A stretch of 64,000 nucleotides of DNA from Lumnitzera littorea (GCA_024138015.1 JAMXBB010000011.1:80107613-80171612); one strand, 5' to 3'; counted from the first letter of the stretch, positions 35,401-49,137 are shown. The notes: generated from the sequence alone by a model not told the origin. Numbers and translations: made by a program.

Positions 35401-38400
35401 ATAACACATTCAGTAACGTGACAATTGCAGCATGAGTTACTTCGTGTACTTTATCCTGTATTTATCCACAGTTTTATGGATCTCATTGCACAAGGACAGC
35501 TTCAAGATGGTACTTTGTTATTTCACTTTTCTCATCTACCATAGAAAGATTGAATTTCTGATTTCACATGGATTGGGATCTGTATACATTCAAAGCTTTC
35601 TCTCTAAGATTCATGATTATTCTGCATATGTTGTAGCTCGAGCCTTTTTTGGTAGCTTCCGGGATGACCATATGATGATGCACTCAGGAGACCTTCTAAA
35701 GTTAGAAGGAGTCCTTTCACCATTGCATCTAGAGGTTCTAGCTGAATTGAACATCTATTGTTTCACTCTCTAGTTAATGGTCATGCTGTATAATATTTTC
35801 TTAATCATATGCAGGAGATGGAATTTGCTCATTTTCTAAGGCATACAAAAGCCAACATAAAAATATGTCAGGTGGTATTTGCTTTTTTTCTTATATATTT
35901 TTAGAGCTATGGTTAGTTTACTTGTCATTTTCATGTTTACATTTAATATAAATTTGCCATGTTGATTTTATTCTTACTACTTGATATACTTCTATGTTCT
36001 AATTGAAGCGTAGAATATATCCATGCACTTTCACCCTTCCCCATGAGAAAAGGACCTCAGCAATATACTAAAAAGGTTTGGCAATTAGCAAATATTCCTA
36101 ATAGGGTTGAGTAGGTACAAAATTGGTAGAGTATGAGGTCCTACCCATACCTCACTTGGTAAGGTATAAATTTCTAAATTTTGTAGTTGGAACCTCTTGT
36201 GATGTGATGGAACCAACTTGCAATTTGTACCTTGTCAAATTTATAAGGTGTCGATGCATAGAAAACCGTAAATTTTACTTTTCTTCATATAATCTATGTA
36301 TATATTACAAGTTTTTCATATATAAAATTTATGAAACTCATAGCAAAATCTATTAGATTAAAAAATAAATAATTTTTTTCCTATCTCCATCACACTTAAC
36401 AAATAAGAAAGAATAAGGGGAAAGAATGGACAGCGTAAAGTGAGAGGGGTATGTTGGGGGTTATCAACTTATTATTTATTATTCATTTATCAATCTTATT
36501 TTATAATATAATTTTTCATATGGTGGATATAGGGTTCTATGGTATCTATGTCCTTTATACCTTAAGTATTAAGTTTCAGGGCGGTGTAGGATAGGGAGAC
36601 GTTATGCTTGTACTTCACCTTACTGAAGTAGATTTTGGAAAATTTATATCTTAAACTTGCCTCGTAACCTACTTGATCGAGTAGGGTACTGGTTGGTATT
36701 CTGTACAATAGGATTGCTTGCTCAACCCTCTATTTCTGTTTGTGAAAGTGATATTGATGAGCTTGTTTTACATTTGCCAGTACTCCCATGATCTCCTCTT
36801 CCAGTTTTTGCACAAGTTTCAATGCATTACTATGCTTGGTATTGTCAACGAGCGCATAAACTTCCAAGGTACAATAATTCTTTTCTGTCCATGAATGTCA
36901 TGTTTGACTCTTTAGGATTTTACTGCATTTTCTTAATTTCTTTCTTTTTATTTATTTATTTTTAATCTGCAGTGACCACAGGGCAGCCTATGTCAATTTC
37001 TGATGATGTTGGGGTCGAAACAATTTTTTCCCCTGATGATGCCGCTAGTCAATTAAGTTCTAAGGAGATACAATGGGGGGTAAGGGGATTTGCACTTTTT
37101 TCTGTTGTTTTCTTTCTTTCTTTCATTTTTTTTTTTTTTGAAATATGGGGAAAAAAAAAGTTAATAATGTCCTCCTGTTGGATATCAAAATTTGTTGATT
37201 TATAGTGTAGGAGGAGAATATTTTTGCGTTAGAAAAAGAACATCTAGCGGTGGGATATTAAAATATGAAGCTACATATGTTCCATTTCTTCCAAAGGAAT
37301 TTATTTATTTTAAATAGTTATATCCTTCCAATGGATATAATTCTGACAGTATAGTAGCACATTTCAGTTTGCTAGCTGGTTGAAGGAATATTTAGCCCAT
37401 CAATGTATATATGCACATTAATATTGAAGAACGTCTTGCCATTACAGTATATTTAAATTTATTATTATTTTTGTATATTAATTATCTTACCTGGTCTAGC
37501 ATAACAACTGCACACAACAGCTGCTAATGTTTTCTTGTTGAATGCAAGTTACTCTGTGCTAGATACACTGCGCCCTTTCATGCTTGATACTTACTTGATT
37601 AATGGGGGGAAAATAGCAAAAGTATGATGACTTTGTGCAGTTACTGGAGTTTACTCCTGTTGACTGAAAGTTTCACATAATTTGCATCCTACATTGTGAA
37701 ACTGGGAAATCATTATTGCAGACAATTAGTCTCCTCATGTTTTATTACAGTCATCTTTGCTGTATTCGCTTGAAAATATCATGACTGTATGAAGCAATGC
37801 ATGTAACAATCATCCAGAAGTCTTTTTTCTCTTTGGCCAAGATCCAGAAGTGTTGAATATAAATGAATGATTTTTTATTAGTTACTCGAAGATTGTTTAG
37901 ACGACCGCTTAGAGAAGGCAGGCAATTTGCCTCCAGAATCAGAGAAAGCTGAAGGAGAAACGAAAGAAGGTGATGCAGATGAGAGTAAGGTATATATTTC
38001 TATTGCCTGCTATCATCTTAATGATTTCCGATATAATTGTCCAGCAATGTGAAGGGGTTTTCATCAAGAGAGCATTTGAGTTTATTTTGTTTACTGGCTT
38101 ATCTGCTGAGATTTTTGATTAGTGTTTGACTTCATATTTACTTGGTCATATTCCAGAAAAGGTCACTTGAATTGGGAAAGCAAGGTACTTCAGTCAAAAA
38201 GTCAAAGAAGGACAAGGCAGCTGGTTTAGCTGGAAAAGGCTCACGTCTGGAACCTAATTCTATTTCTACTGTGCCACGAGTCAAACCAGAGCTTGCTTTG
38301 CCCATAATGTACACTTGTATTTTCTTGTCTCAGTTCCTTTTTTATTAGAGTAGTGCATTAATGTAAGCAAGAGTTTTATGCTATCTAGGAGGATAGTGAG

Positions 38401-41400
38401 AGGATGAAAAACATATTATAATTTATAGCTATTGAAATGTGCCTATTAATGTACTAGCATGGATGTTTATTTTAAAATTCAATCCAGAACACTTTTTTTT
38501 TTTTTTGGGTTCAAATAGTGAAATTCTGAATGTTTCCAGCAGCAGTCCCCCCAAAAAAAACAAAGTTTCCAAATATTGAAATGTGTATAGGCATTCTTAC
38601 GATCAGCTTTAGTTTTGATGAAGAATAGATTGAATTTTAATTAAATTTTCAGGCTCGTTAATTGAAAGAACCCGACTATCTCTTGGTCAGGGCTCGTATT
38701 TTTAGAGAGAATCTTTGGATCTTCTTTAAAATTTAGTAATTTTAAATTTTGTGAAAATTACAGGACTTCTTGTTTTCTCATTGAATGCTTTCCTTATAAT
38801 AAGAATACAAGAGGTGTCAGTTATTTTCTACAATAACTGCTCCTATTTCCTCTCTTCTTACATCTCAACTTCCCACACAAATAACTGCTACATACTCAAA
38901 TTACATACACATCACTGCAACATATGACAGCAAATACACATCAGCACTAGACATACATGCATGTGGCCAGCATACAACAGAAACACAAAACACACAGATG
39001 GCCAAATCCCTGCAATAACACTGCTGCACTGTCCCTCATTGCAATAACAACAACAATACAAACATACATAACAATATCCCACTGCCCTTAAGTTACTTCC
39101 TTGTGCTTTTGATGCATGTTAACACATTCAAATTTAGTAATTCCATATTTATCATCTGTTATCTTGGTCATAACAAAAATATTCAGAATTTCATATGCTT
39201 AGTAATGGTATATGACCACTGGATTTTTTGAGGAGAAAAATGCAGGGACTGAAAAAGAAAAAAAAGAATCACTCTTTGAAACTAACACTTCAAGCTGCTG
39301 TTCCCTGTGATTGTCTTTTGAGGAAGCTCAGCTTTCTTGGATGAGTAGTGATGCTGAAAATCTTCAATCTGCTTCATGCTTGGAATTATAGTTCTTTTTT
39401 TTGCTCACTTTTCATTGCAATGTCAGGTCTACAGAGGTTGAACAGTCTATACTTGAAGACTTGCGCAATCGTGTGCAGTTGAGCAGTACTGCACTACCTT
39501 CTGTCAGCTTTTATACATTTGTTAACACACATAATGGGTATGTTGACAGCTCTATTTACTTGATTTTGGCAAATAGGAAGTCAATCAAAAGTGTATTTAC
39601 CTTAGCTGCATATTCGTCTAAATTTGTCCAGTTTGAACTGCTCATCAATATCTCAAGATGGGTCATTGGTTGCTGGTGGATTTTCAGATTCTTCACTGAA
39701 GGTTGTATGCTGCCATCTGCTTGCAGTATTTTTCTTGTATACTTTTTTACTTAATTCAGTGCTTTGATAGGTTTGGGACATGGCAAAGCTGGGGCAACAG
39801 TCTGGTACTTGTAAGTCTACTGAAAAGTTTCAAATCTGTGATGAGTTGTGCTTGTTTAAGGTCGATGCTTTTACTGGGGGAGTTTCTGAGCAATAGTTAT
39901 TATCATGACGCTATCAATAAATTGTCTGTCATTTTTAGATTTGCATTTGTAAAGTTAGATTTTGCCTGATACTGAAAAGTGTTACAAGTTCCTTGGAAAA
40001 GAAACGATGCTGTTTTTGGACTATAAGAAATGCAATTTGTTTATATGACTTCCAAGCACAATCAGTATAATAAACCTTTTTGCCTTTCTCTTGGAAACTA
40101 TAAAGCTGAGGTTTCTTGGTTGGTTGTCATCATTGGAAGCTACATCACACTAGAAAAAAAAAAAGTACCTTGTCATAGCTGGAAAGGGAACTTGCACAAT
40201 GGATATGTGCCCAAGTACACGAGATAAAAAAGTACCTGAAAATGGAAGTATTGAGTAGAAGGGCGAACTGGAGAAAGGAAAAGGAGGAGTAGTTGAAGGC
40301 AATATATGAGATGGACAGAAGCAAGGGGAGGAGGCACGTACTGTAAGACAGTAGCCTTTGAAAGATAGTCTCAACTGCAGAAGCTGAAGATTCAGTTTCC
40401 TCAGAAATTCTGGGATTTTTGTTCATTGATGCAACACAAAAGTAGTTTTATGAACAATGCTTTGCAATAATTTGCATGGCAGCCTCAAATCCTGGAGGTT
40501 ATCCAATTCCCAGAGTTTGGTTGGAACTTATTGGATAATAGCTGACAATTTGTGCATAATGCAAGAATTTTTGCATGTCAAGCAGCTGGCGCTAGAAGAA
40601 AAGTGTACTTTCCAGTTTTTCACTGGGAGAAACTGCCTCTCAGGCCAAATAGAAAGCATAGCTTAAGTGCCATACAAGGTTGTGGACATTTATTCATGAT
40701 TTCAGTAATTATAAGGGTCATGTATAGATTTTTTATTATTCTATGCCACTTGCATTATCAACATTCTTCATAGTATATTCTTGTTGAGCACTCATGTGAT
40801 AGAAAAAGGATCTCACAAGATCAGTCTCTCGTATGTAGTTTGACATTGATCTTAAAGGCATCAGGATTCCTCCATGCACTTATTATGGAAACTTCATGTG
40901 TACTTTTATCTTCTGTGCGGTGAACAGCATTGTGTGAAGTGTTGATTGGTTGGTGAAAATATTAACACTAAGATTCTTTGGTGCCCAGCTGCTCTGCAGG
41001 GTGAAGATGATACTTCTAACAGTGAACATGTCATGGGGCCAAATGGTGGTAAAAGGTCTTACAAATTATTCCAAGGTCATTCAGGGCCTGTTCATTCAGT
41101 CACTTTTTGTCCTCTTGGCGATTTTGTCCTTTCGTCATCAGCTGACTCAACTGGTATGCTTGTTGAAATTTAATTACTTGTCTTTTTCTTTGGCAATGTT
41201 GTCACTTGGTTACTGTGTTGAGATTTCCTTAACTTGGACATAAATTTCTTCAGTTCGGTTGTGGAGTGCGAAACTGAATGCTAATCTTGTATGCTACAAG
41301 GGTCATAATTTTCCTGTTTGGGATGTTCAGGTATGTGGTTTTTCCTCTGTACTTAAAACCAAAGAAAGGCTTGTTCTCTGGCTTCCCCCTTCCCCCAAAA

Positions 41401-44400
41401 GCATGATCTTCTCCCTTCCCCTACTCCCTCCATCCCTTCCATCACATGATTGACCGTGATTGGATGTGCATGTAACATATATGTACATATTTAATGTGGT
41501 CAATGCTACATTGTGGACGACTGACCACCTGAACATGCAAATGATTGCTTGGTTAAATGAAAAAAGGGCTTGTAATTTATGTAAAAAAGGGTTTAATACC
41601 TATGGAAGCTACACATGGCAAGATGCATGGATACTTGAAAACACTCAACAGCAACTTTCAGACCTGCTACAAGTTTTCCCTTAAGCCTTTGCTTGGATAT
41701 TGAAGAGGATGGATGGAAAGTGGAGTGAGTGAAAATGATGGTGAGAGATGGAAAGTAAAGTAGTTAACCTCTTGTTTGGATATTGAAGGAATAGAAAGGA
41801 TGTAAAATGAAAGAAAAATTAATGACGATAAAAGAATAGAGATGGGCTTTTATATTTAATGGCCTTATCTATTATCAAGTGAACCAAGGTTATTTATGTA
41901 AGTTGCACAAGTTTCCCTTGGTTTTGACTCAAAATTGGAGGTATTAAGTTTTTGTGGGCCCAGGGGATTCCTAAGCCCCATGTCATCTATCCATTTATAA
42001 TATAGCTTCTTCTACCAATCATGGAAAAAAGGCATTTTGCCTTTACTTTCCAACCTACCACTTTCAACCCTCTTGAACCCTCAGCTAAACAATATTTAAA
42101 GATTTTGGATTAGTTATGTAATATGGTGTTGCATTTGGTAAGAGTTTTCTGTCTGAAGATACTTCTGTAGCTTGAAGGCATATATATATGGAAGGTCTCT
42201 CTTAATTGATAGGATGTCTGTGATCATTTCAATGAGATTGATTGTAGGAAAACTCTTTCCTGGTTTGACAATAAAATTTCATGGTTAGAATAGAAGATTA
42301 TATAATTACATCTTATTGGAATTTGATATGAGCTATATTTTTAAATCATCTTTTTGTTAAAGGAAAGATTTAATCAGTTACAAGACATGTCCATCTCCAT
42401 GTTAATTTGTATGTGAGCTCTCAGCCTTATTGTGTGTTATTGTGGCTGTGTCTGTCAAACTGCTCCATACTCGGAGAATATCCATATGGACTTGATCATC
42501 ATTGACATAGTTATTGATACAATCTAGGGTAGAGGTCAATTAGAAAAATCCAATAGGATAGTTGAACTTACTAGCGTAGGGTTCCAACAATGAAGCCGAC
42601 ACCAAATATGGTACTTCACCGAAGAATCACACCAAGAGTGTTCAACAAGACTCCCTCTTGCTTGCCACATGGTTTCCTACCACTAAACTCAACAATTGAT
42701 TTAACTAACTTCCATTTTGCTCTCCACAAGTTATTTATACTATTCTCTAACTTGTACATTTACTATACCACCCTTACATTGTCACGTCACAACACATCAG
42801 ACCATAACTCCACGTCAGCCACTCATATCACAGCAACCATACAGCAAAAATGCAAGAGACACTATACACTATAAAATTAGAAACACTATCGCACAACTAA
42901 ACACAACACACTATACTCTATACTACACTACTTACTGCATAATCCTTATGCCTTAGGTTGCCTCCTCTTATATACATGCAACAATGGTTGATTAATTTTA
43001 GGAATTGTATCAATACTTCATTCTCTCCCAAAAAGTCCTTGTCCCTAAGGACAAAGTTTGGAAATTGTAGCTTGAAAGCATCTACGTCTTCCCACGAAGC
43101 TTTGTTAGTTGGTTGTTCCTCCCATTGTACCAAGACCTGCGGAACATTCAACCCATTTTTGACCTCAAACCTCTTGCCCAGCAGCTTAGAAGGGTAACAC
43201 AAAACACCGATATCATCGAAATCCAACTCCATAGGTAATTCCGATAGAAGAGGAAAAGAACCATGAGATTTCTTTAGCAAAGATATATGGAAAACCGGAT
43301 GAAGCTTTCATCCTTAAGGCAACTGCAACTTGTAAGCAACATTTCCCACTCTAGCAAGGATTTGGAGTGGCCCATAATACCTAGGAGCCAACTTTGAAGA
43401 TACTTTAGGTCCCAATTACTGATGTAAAGCAGGCCGCAACCTCAAAAACACCTAATCAGCCAAAAAATACTCGACATTCTTTGGCTTTTTATTAGCTACT
43501 TGGCAATTTTGAAGTTGAGCTGCTTCTAAGTTCTTATGCAAGCAAGCCAACATTTGATCCCATGATTGAAGAGCTTCCTTAATTGAAGGATTTTACACTA
43601 CAATAGACAAATATATAGGAATTGAAGGTGGTGAATGCCCATATAAAATTTCAAATGGTGTCATGCTAGTTGACGAATGATAACTTGTATTATAAGAGAA
43701 TTCTGCCCATAACACCCACTTAGCCTAAGAATTTGGTTGCTCAAAAGCAAAGCAACGTAGACAATATTCTAAACTTCGTTTTAAAATTTTAGCTTGGTCA
43801 TTCATTTCCAGATGATAAGTCTTACTAAAGTTCAAACGAATGTCTTTAATACTAAATAATTCTCTGAATATTAAATAATTCTCTCAAAAAATTATTCACA
43901 AATAAGGGATCTCAATTTGACACAATTGTGCGTGGAAACCCATGTAAACGCATTATCTCCTTCATAAAAGCATCCACCACTGATTTCACATTATAGGAAT
44001 GTTTCAAAAGTATGAAATGCCCATACTTAGAAAATCTATCAACAACAACCAAAATAGTATCAAACCCTTTGGATTTAGGAAGGCTAATAATGAAATTAAG
44101 AGAAATATCCTCCCATATTGCCTGGGGAATAGGCAAAGGATTTAAAAATCCAGCTGGAGACAAGTTTTGGACCTCGTTTCTTTGGTAAACAGCACATGTT
44201 AGAACAAATCTAGGCACATCCTTCCTCATATCAACCCAATACAAGTGAGAAGCCAATCGATGATAAGTTTTCACAAAACCAACATGTTCCCCTATGGTTG
44301 AAGAATGAAACTTATGTAGGAAAAGTTGAACCTAATGTGATTTGGCTGGAATAACAAGTTGCCCCATATAATGCAAAGTATCCCCATGCAACTCAAATTT

Positions 44401-47400
44401 AAGGTCAGCATCCTGCCCATCCTTCAACAACTTGATTTTATTGGCTAAAAACTGATCTTGCAACATATCTTGTTTATAGCAGCCATATCCATCCAAATTA
44501 GACCCGAAATCCTCATTAATTCAACATCTTCGAAAACCCTAGAAAGCACATCAGCCGCACCATTCTCTTTTCCTGCCTTATATTGTATTTCAAACTCACA
44601 GCAGAGCAATTTTGATAGCTAATGCTACTGATTTGGTGTGGAAATGTGCTGATTCAGCAAGTGTTTTAAACTTTTCTGATGGGTTTTGACTACAAATTTT
44701 CTCTCTAACAAATACGGCCTCCAATGATTGATAGCTAAGATAAGTGCCATCAACTCCTTCTCATATGTGGACTTAGAAAGATTACGATTAGACAAGGACT
44801 TACTAAAAAATGCAATGGGTTTAGAATTTTGAGTGAGAATAGCTCCTAATCCCACACTCAAAGCATCACGCTCTATAGTAAATGGTTGATGAAAATTAGG
44901 CATTGTTAAGATGGGAACTTGAGTAAGAGCTTGCTGCAACGATTGAAAAGCCTATGTTGCTTTCTCGTTCCACTCAAAAGCATTCTTTTTTAATAGGTTT
45001 GTGAGAGGACGTGCAATCTTGCTATAGTCTTTTATGAACTTTTGATAATAACTTGACAAACCAAATAATTCATGTAAAGCTTTTAAAGACTTTAGCAAAG
45101 GCTAATTAAGCACACTTTGGACATTAGAAGGATCCATCGCCAGTCCTTCGATTAAGATAATATGGCTTAGATATTTCAAGGATGCTTGCCTAAAGGCGCA
45201 TTTCTTCTTGTTAGCTGAAAATTTATGAGTTTGCAATAGTTGCAAGACTATTCGAAGATGTTTCACATGAGAATCAATATTCTGACTATAAATGAGGATA
45301 TTATCAAAAAATACTAGCACAAATTTGTGTAAATAAGTCGAAATACCTCATTCATAGTTGCTTGGAAGGTAATGGGTGCATTTGTTAACTTTAACAACAT
45401 GGCCAAGAACACATAATGTCCTTGGTGAGACTTAGGTTCCGAAAGCTCCAGCTAAGGTTCTTCTTTTTGATTATCATCCTTCTCCAAAATCAAGACTCAA
45501 AGTTTTATTAGAGCATTTGTGACCGGGCTAAAATAGTTGCTCACATTTAAAACATAATCTTTTATTCCACTTTTCCAAAAATTCTGCATATGACATCTGC
45601 TTAGGTCCTCTTTGTTGTGGTTGAGGGCAACCACCATGATTCCCAGTAGATGAGCTACTGGATGCTGCCACTGCCTATTCCTTAGCATATCTAGTGGAGC
45701 ATTGCTGGGCATTTGAACTTCCTACAAAAGAATTGATTTGCTGCTTCCAAGTTGGACTTGCAACATTAGTAGAATGTGACAAATTAGAAGTGTAAGAGTA
45801 TGCGCGAGAGGAGTAAGGAGTAGTCATTGTACTACTTGTATGACTCTCTGTTGTCAAGAAAATACCATTTACAAACTCTTTCTCTACACTGAGGGCCATT
45901 TGACCGCATCAATTAGCGACACCGGTCTAAGGGTTTGGACTCTCAAATGGATGTCATCATGCAACCCACTCAAGAAATATCCAAGCATTTGTATCTCCAT
46001 TATGTTTGGAATTTGAGATGTTAAAAGTTTCAAAAGACTCCAAAAATTCCTTCAACAACGTTGATATAGCTACAAAAGGATTTCTTGTAGCTAATCTGAC
46101 TTATCTAGTAAAAAATTTTTGTTTAAAAGTTTTCCAATCAATCCATGGCAACCTCTTTTATAACATTTTGTGCCAATACACTATTCGTCCTTTCAATCCC
46201 ATAGCAGCGACAGCCACTTTTCTCTTGTCCCTATCTTGCTGCACCTCAAAATGCTGCTTGATTAAAGTAAGCCAGTGGATTGGATCATCTCCTTCAAACG
46301 TAGGGATTGCAGTGGTGTTAGAAACCCTAGATCTCAATTCCTGGCCCGAATCCCCAAACTGATAATTGTCCAGTGCATCACTTTCACGCCTAGATCCGAT
46401 TCTGATATTGGAGGAAAAATCCACCTTCTCTTTCAATTTCTCACTCGTGCCTTGCTTTCAACTAATTTCTTGCAAGGATGACTGAATTGAAGCTAGCATA
46501 GCCTTAATTCTTGTAATTGAAGCCTTCATTGAGTTAATGTTTGCAGTCGCATTCTTATCTACGGTTGCAATTTGATGCTGTTAACTCATGTATACTTCTG
46601 CTCAATTTATCTTTTATCAACTTAACATCGTAATCCAATGAGCCTCACCTTCTCTTTCAATTTCTCACTTGTGCCCTGCTTTCAACTAATTTCTTGCAAG
46701 GACGACTGAATTGAAGCCAGCATAGCCTTAATTCTTGTAATTGAAGCCTTCATTTAGTTAATGTTTGTGGTCACATTCTTATCTACGGTTGCAATTTGAT
46801 GCTGTAACTCATGTATACTTCTGTTCAACTTATCTTTTATCAACTTAACATCGTAATCCAATGAGCCTAGGTTCTTTTCCAAATTATCAACCCTAGATTC
46901 CATTCTAGTCATTTCTAATCACTCATGATAGAGATTTTCCACAGATGACACTAATTTGATACAATCTAGGGTAAAGATCAATTAGAAAAATCCAGTAGGA
47001 TAGCTGAACTTACTAGTGTAGGGTTTCAACAATGTAGCCAACACCAAATCTGGTACTTCACTGAAGAATCAAGCCAAGGGTGTTCAACAAGACTCCCTTT
47101 TCCTTGCCATACAGTTTCCCGCCCCTAAACTCAACAATTGACTTAACTAACTTCCATTTTGCTCTCTACAGGCTATTTATACTATTCCCCAACTTGTACG
47201 TTTACTATACTACACTGACATTGCCACGTCACAACACATCAGATTATAACTCCATGTCAACCACTCATATCACAGCAACCATACAAAAAAAATGCGAAAG
47301 ACACTATACACCATACAATAAGAAACACCATCACACAACTAAACACAACACACTATACTACACTATTTATTAGGCAGCCCTTATGTCTTAGGTTGTCTCC

Positions 47401-47526
47401 TGTTATATACATGCAACAATGGTTGATTAATTTTGGGAATTGTATAAGTTATTGTAGCAGTAGGTTCTTGTGCACTATCTTTTGCAAAAGGACCTTTACA
47501 ATTTTGCTCTTGGCTCTAATTGCATT

Positions 47527-47559
<33 letters not shown>

Positions 47560-49137
47560 TTTTCTTTTCTTTTTTTATTATTTATCCTGTGTCTTTACAT
47601 ATAAAGTAAGAAGTTCATGTGGCTTACCTTTTACTTCCCGTTTCAGTTTAGTCCTGTGGGGCATTATTTTGCAAGTGCTTCACATGATAGAACGGCGAGA
47701 ATCTGGTCCATGGATAGAATTCAGCCCCTGAGAGTAATGGCAGGGCACTTGTCTGATGTCGATGTTAGTTATTTTCTCTTTCATGTGCATCTGTATCCCC
47801 TTCCCTTCTTGTTACTTCTGAAAGTTCTTATGCATTTGAGTAATGGTTATAGTGTGTGCAATGGCATCCCAACTGTAACTACATTGCTACTGGCTCCTCC
47901 GATAAAACAGTGCGCTTGTGGGATGTTTCCAATGGAGAATGTGTCCGAATTTTTATTGGCCACAGGAGCATGATTCTGTCCCTAGCTATGTCACCAGAAG
48001 GTCGCTATATGGCTTCTGGTGATGAAGAAGGCACGATTATGATGTGGGATCTCTCAACTGGTCGCTGCATTACACCTCTAGTGGGTCACACATCATGTGT
48101 GTGGACGCTTGCTTTCAGGTTGGTTGTGTTGATTCTGAAAAAAATTGTATCTTTTAATTTCCTAGCCATATAGATATGTGACTCACACTTGTCTCATTGA
48201 ATGTATCAGTGGTGAAGGTGCACTTCTTGCATCTGGCTCTGCCGATTGCAGTGTTAAATTATGGGATGTCACTGCAAGCACAAAAGTTCCCCGAACTGAG
48301 GAGAAGTGAGTTTAACCTTTGCTAACTTCTGCTCCCTTTTATCCAGATATATTTGAGGACCATTACTATTATAGTCTTCCATTATTATGCTATGGGATAC
48401 TTATATACCCCCAACTTAAGCCTGCATTTGACAGCAAATTTGTATCGTTCTTAGCACTGAGTGAAAGATGGTTTTGTGGAATGAATGGTAAGCATAGAAG
48501 CATTGGACGATCTCCCGTGTGATGTAAAACTTGATTCTGGTTGCTTCTCCACTCTCTATTCCCTTAGACAGTGTATCACAGCACCTGAATTTGGTGAACC
48601 TGGCTTTGGTACATACAACTTCTATTTGCTGTAATTTTTTTGGTATCTTTTAATGCGAAAGCAACTGCCCTGAGTTATAGCGCCAGCCCTTCTGGGATCT
48701 ACCAATGAGGTGGTCCCTTGTTAGTAAGAATAAGTTATCGTTCAGCATCTCTTTTCCCTTCTCTTAACAACCTTTTTCGTTGTTGCTGGCTTGAGAGCCT
48801 ATCATTTATATGTGAAATAATTTAGTCAATTTTTCACTTTCAAAGGAAAAACGTTCTTGTTGGCTGCTCATTACCACAAATTATCCATTTTACTCATGTA
48901 ATAAATCAGTTTACTCACTTATGGCAGAAGTGGAAACACAAGTAGACTGAGATCATTGAAAACACTTCCAACCAAGGCCACTCCTGTGTACGCGTTGCAG
49001 GTATGTCCTTTCAGCTTGCTCATACTTTTGTCTTTTTATCATTTGAACTTAGTAACTAACTTTTTTGTTGATTTCTTGAACAGTTCTCCCGTAGAAACCT
49101 GCTCTTTGCAGCAGGGGCTCTGTCAAAAACCGTGTAG
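32471..49137 (+). CDS. TAF5: TAF5, TFIID subunit 5 (WD40), complete, 19 exons, 668 aa
   Basis: Exons: 32471-32637, 35266-35347, 35431-35509, 35637-35734, 35815-35871, 36781-36868, 36973-37079, 37882-37989, 38157-38308, 39427-39537, 39632-39701, 39771-39810, 40989-41153, 41254-41330, 47647-47763, 47853-48118, 48210-48305, 48928-49000, 49084-49137. All introns are GT-AG and the summed CDS is 2,007 nt with consistent phase. A LisH-like N-terminus (IEKLVTAYLKKRGF) is followed by the TAF5 NTD2 domain (SRYHDEYSKLRTWV, HELLRVLYPVFIHSFMDL, FLRHTKANIKICQYSHDL). A charged Lys-rich linker (KKSKKDKAA) leads to the WD40 propeller (LFQGHSGPVHSVTFCPLGDF, CYKGHNFPVWDVQFSPVGHY, GSSDKTVRLWDV, GHRSMILSLAMSPEGRYMAS, GSADCSVKLWDV). 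The length is close to known plant TAF5. The protein scaffolds TFIID at Pol II promoters. Introns 1 and 14 hold retrotransposons. Confidence 0.97.
33525..35140 (-). mobile_element. L1-type LINE fragment, antisense in TAF5 intron 1
   Basis: Reading leftward, the order is HWTSKSLYYAGRVQLVKSVL with YWSSMFILAK (35022-34744), then WEVGNGNTISLWYDGWHPWG (34495-34244). Next is WHWFEWMKKLAPRFSFLWVV (34180-33992), and finally the zinc-binding CNGNEELHNHLFLKCSFV stretch (34049-33723). This is the 3' third of a plant L1 ORF2, frameshifted. A T-run at 33522-33532 on the + strand could be the poly(A) tail, placing the 3' end there. The 5' end near 35140 is truncated, as is usual for LINEs. Confidence 0.85.
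38760..39095 (-). repeat. Possible LTR remnant in TAF5 intron 9
   Basis: A base-composition island (C/A-rich on the + strand) differs from the surrounding T-rich intron. Its minus strand reads like an LTR R-U5 region, ending TTGTATTCTTATTATAAGG then TCAATGAGAAAACAAGAAG. No flanking duplication was identified. Confidence 0.3.
41687..42092. mobile_element. MITE-like element in TAF5 intron 14 with one end duplicated
   Basis: The left end, TTGCTTGGATATTGAAGAGG with GGAAAGTGGAG, is imperfectly complementary to the right end, which on the opposite strand reads TTGTTTAGCTGAGGGTTCAAG with GTTGAAAGTGG. The left-end phrase recurs at about 41772 (TTGTTTGGATATTGAAGGAA). No ORF. Confidence 0.4.
42515..43012 (-). 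repeat. 3' LTR of the Ty3/gypsy element (498 bp)
   Basis: Ends are TGATACAATCTAGGG and GGAATTGTATCA on the + strand, so the LTR carries short inverted ends TGATACAAT/ATTGTATCA. A purine-rich tract on the minus strand (GGGAGAGAATGA, just right of 43012) is the expected polypurine tract. Confidence 0.9.
46422..46868. repeat. Tandem duplication of about 224 bp in the gag/leader region of the gypsy element
   Basis: Unit 46422-46645 is repeated at 46646-46868. Both start CACCTTCTCTTTCAATTTCT and end CGTAATCCAATGAGCCT, with scattered substitutions and one small indel. Confidence 0.9.
46957..47447 (-). repeat. 5' LTR of the Ty3/gypsy element (491 bp)
   Basis: Aligns with 42515-43012 from TGATACAATCTAGGG through GATTAATTTTGGGAATTGTAT. 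Its outer end reads TGTATAA instead of TGTATCA, so the terminal TG of the 5' LTR has mutated. Clear base differences from the 3' LTR show it is not recent. Confidence 0.9.

Larger units (their letters stand above)
42515..47447 (-). mobile_element. Chromodomain Ty3/gypsy retrotransposon, two LTRs, internally deleted, in TAF5 intron 14
   Basis: Two direct repeats (42515-43012 and 46957-47447) bound the element, and GTTAT occurs at 42510-42514 and 47448-47452 as an exact TSD. It lies antisense to TAF5, so 46957-47447 is the 5' LTR. From right to left the coding remnants are gag (46436-46158), a zinc-knuckle region with CFKCEQLF (near 45590-45520), a truncated RT with the altered catalytic box FFDN (45320-45102), RNase H (44939-44625), integrase (44274-43912, DRFSKYGHF) and a chromodomain (43280-42918, VLVQWEEQPTNKASWEDVD). 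Stops and frameshifts occur throughout. Protease and the front of RT are missing between about 45480 and 45340. Confidence 0.9.

Noticed and set aside
41331..47646. Treating the gypsy polyprotein pieces as separate host genes
   Set aside because: They are ordered gag-to-chromodomain remnants bounded by two LTRs and a TSD within one TAF5 intron.
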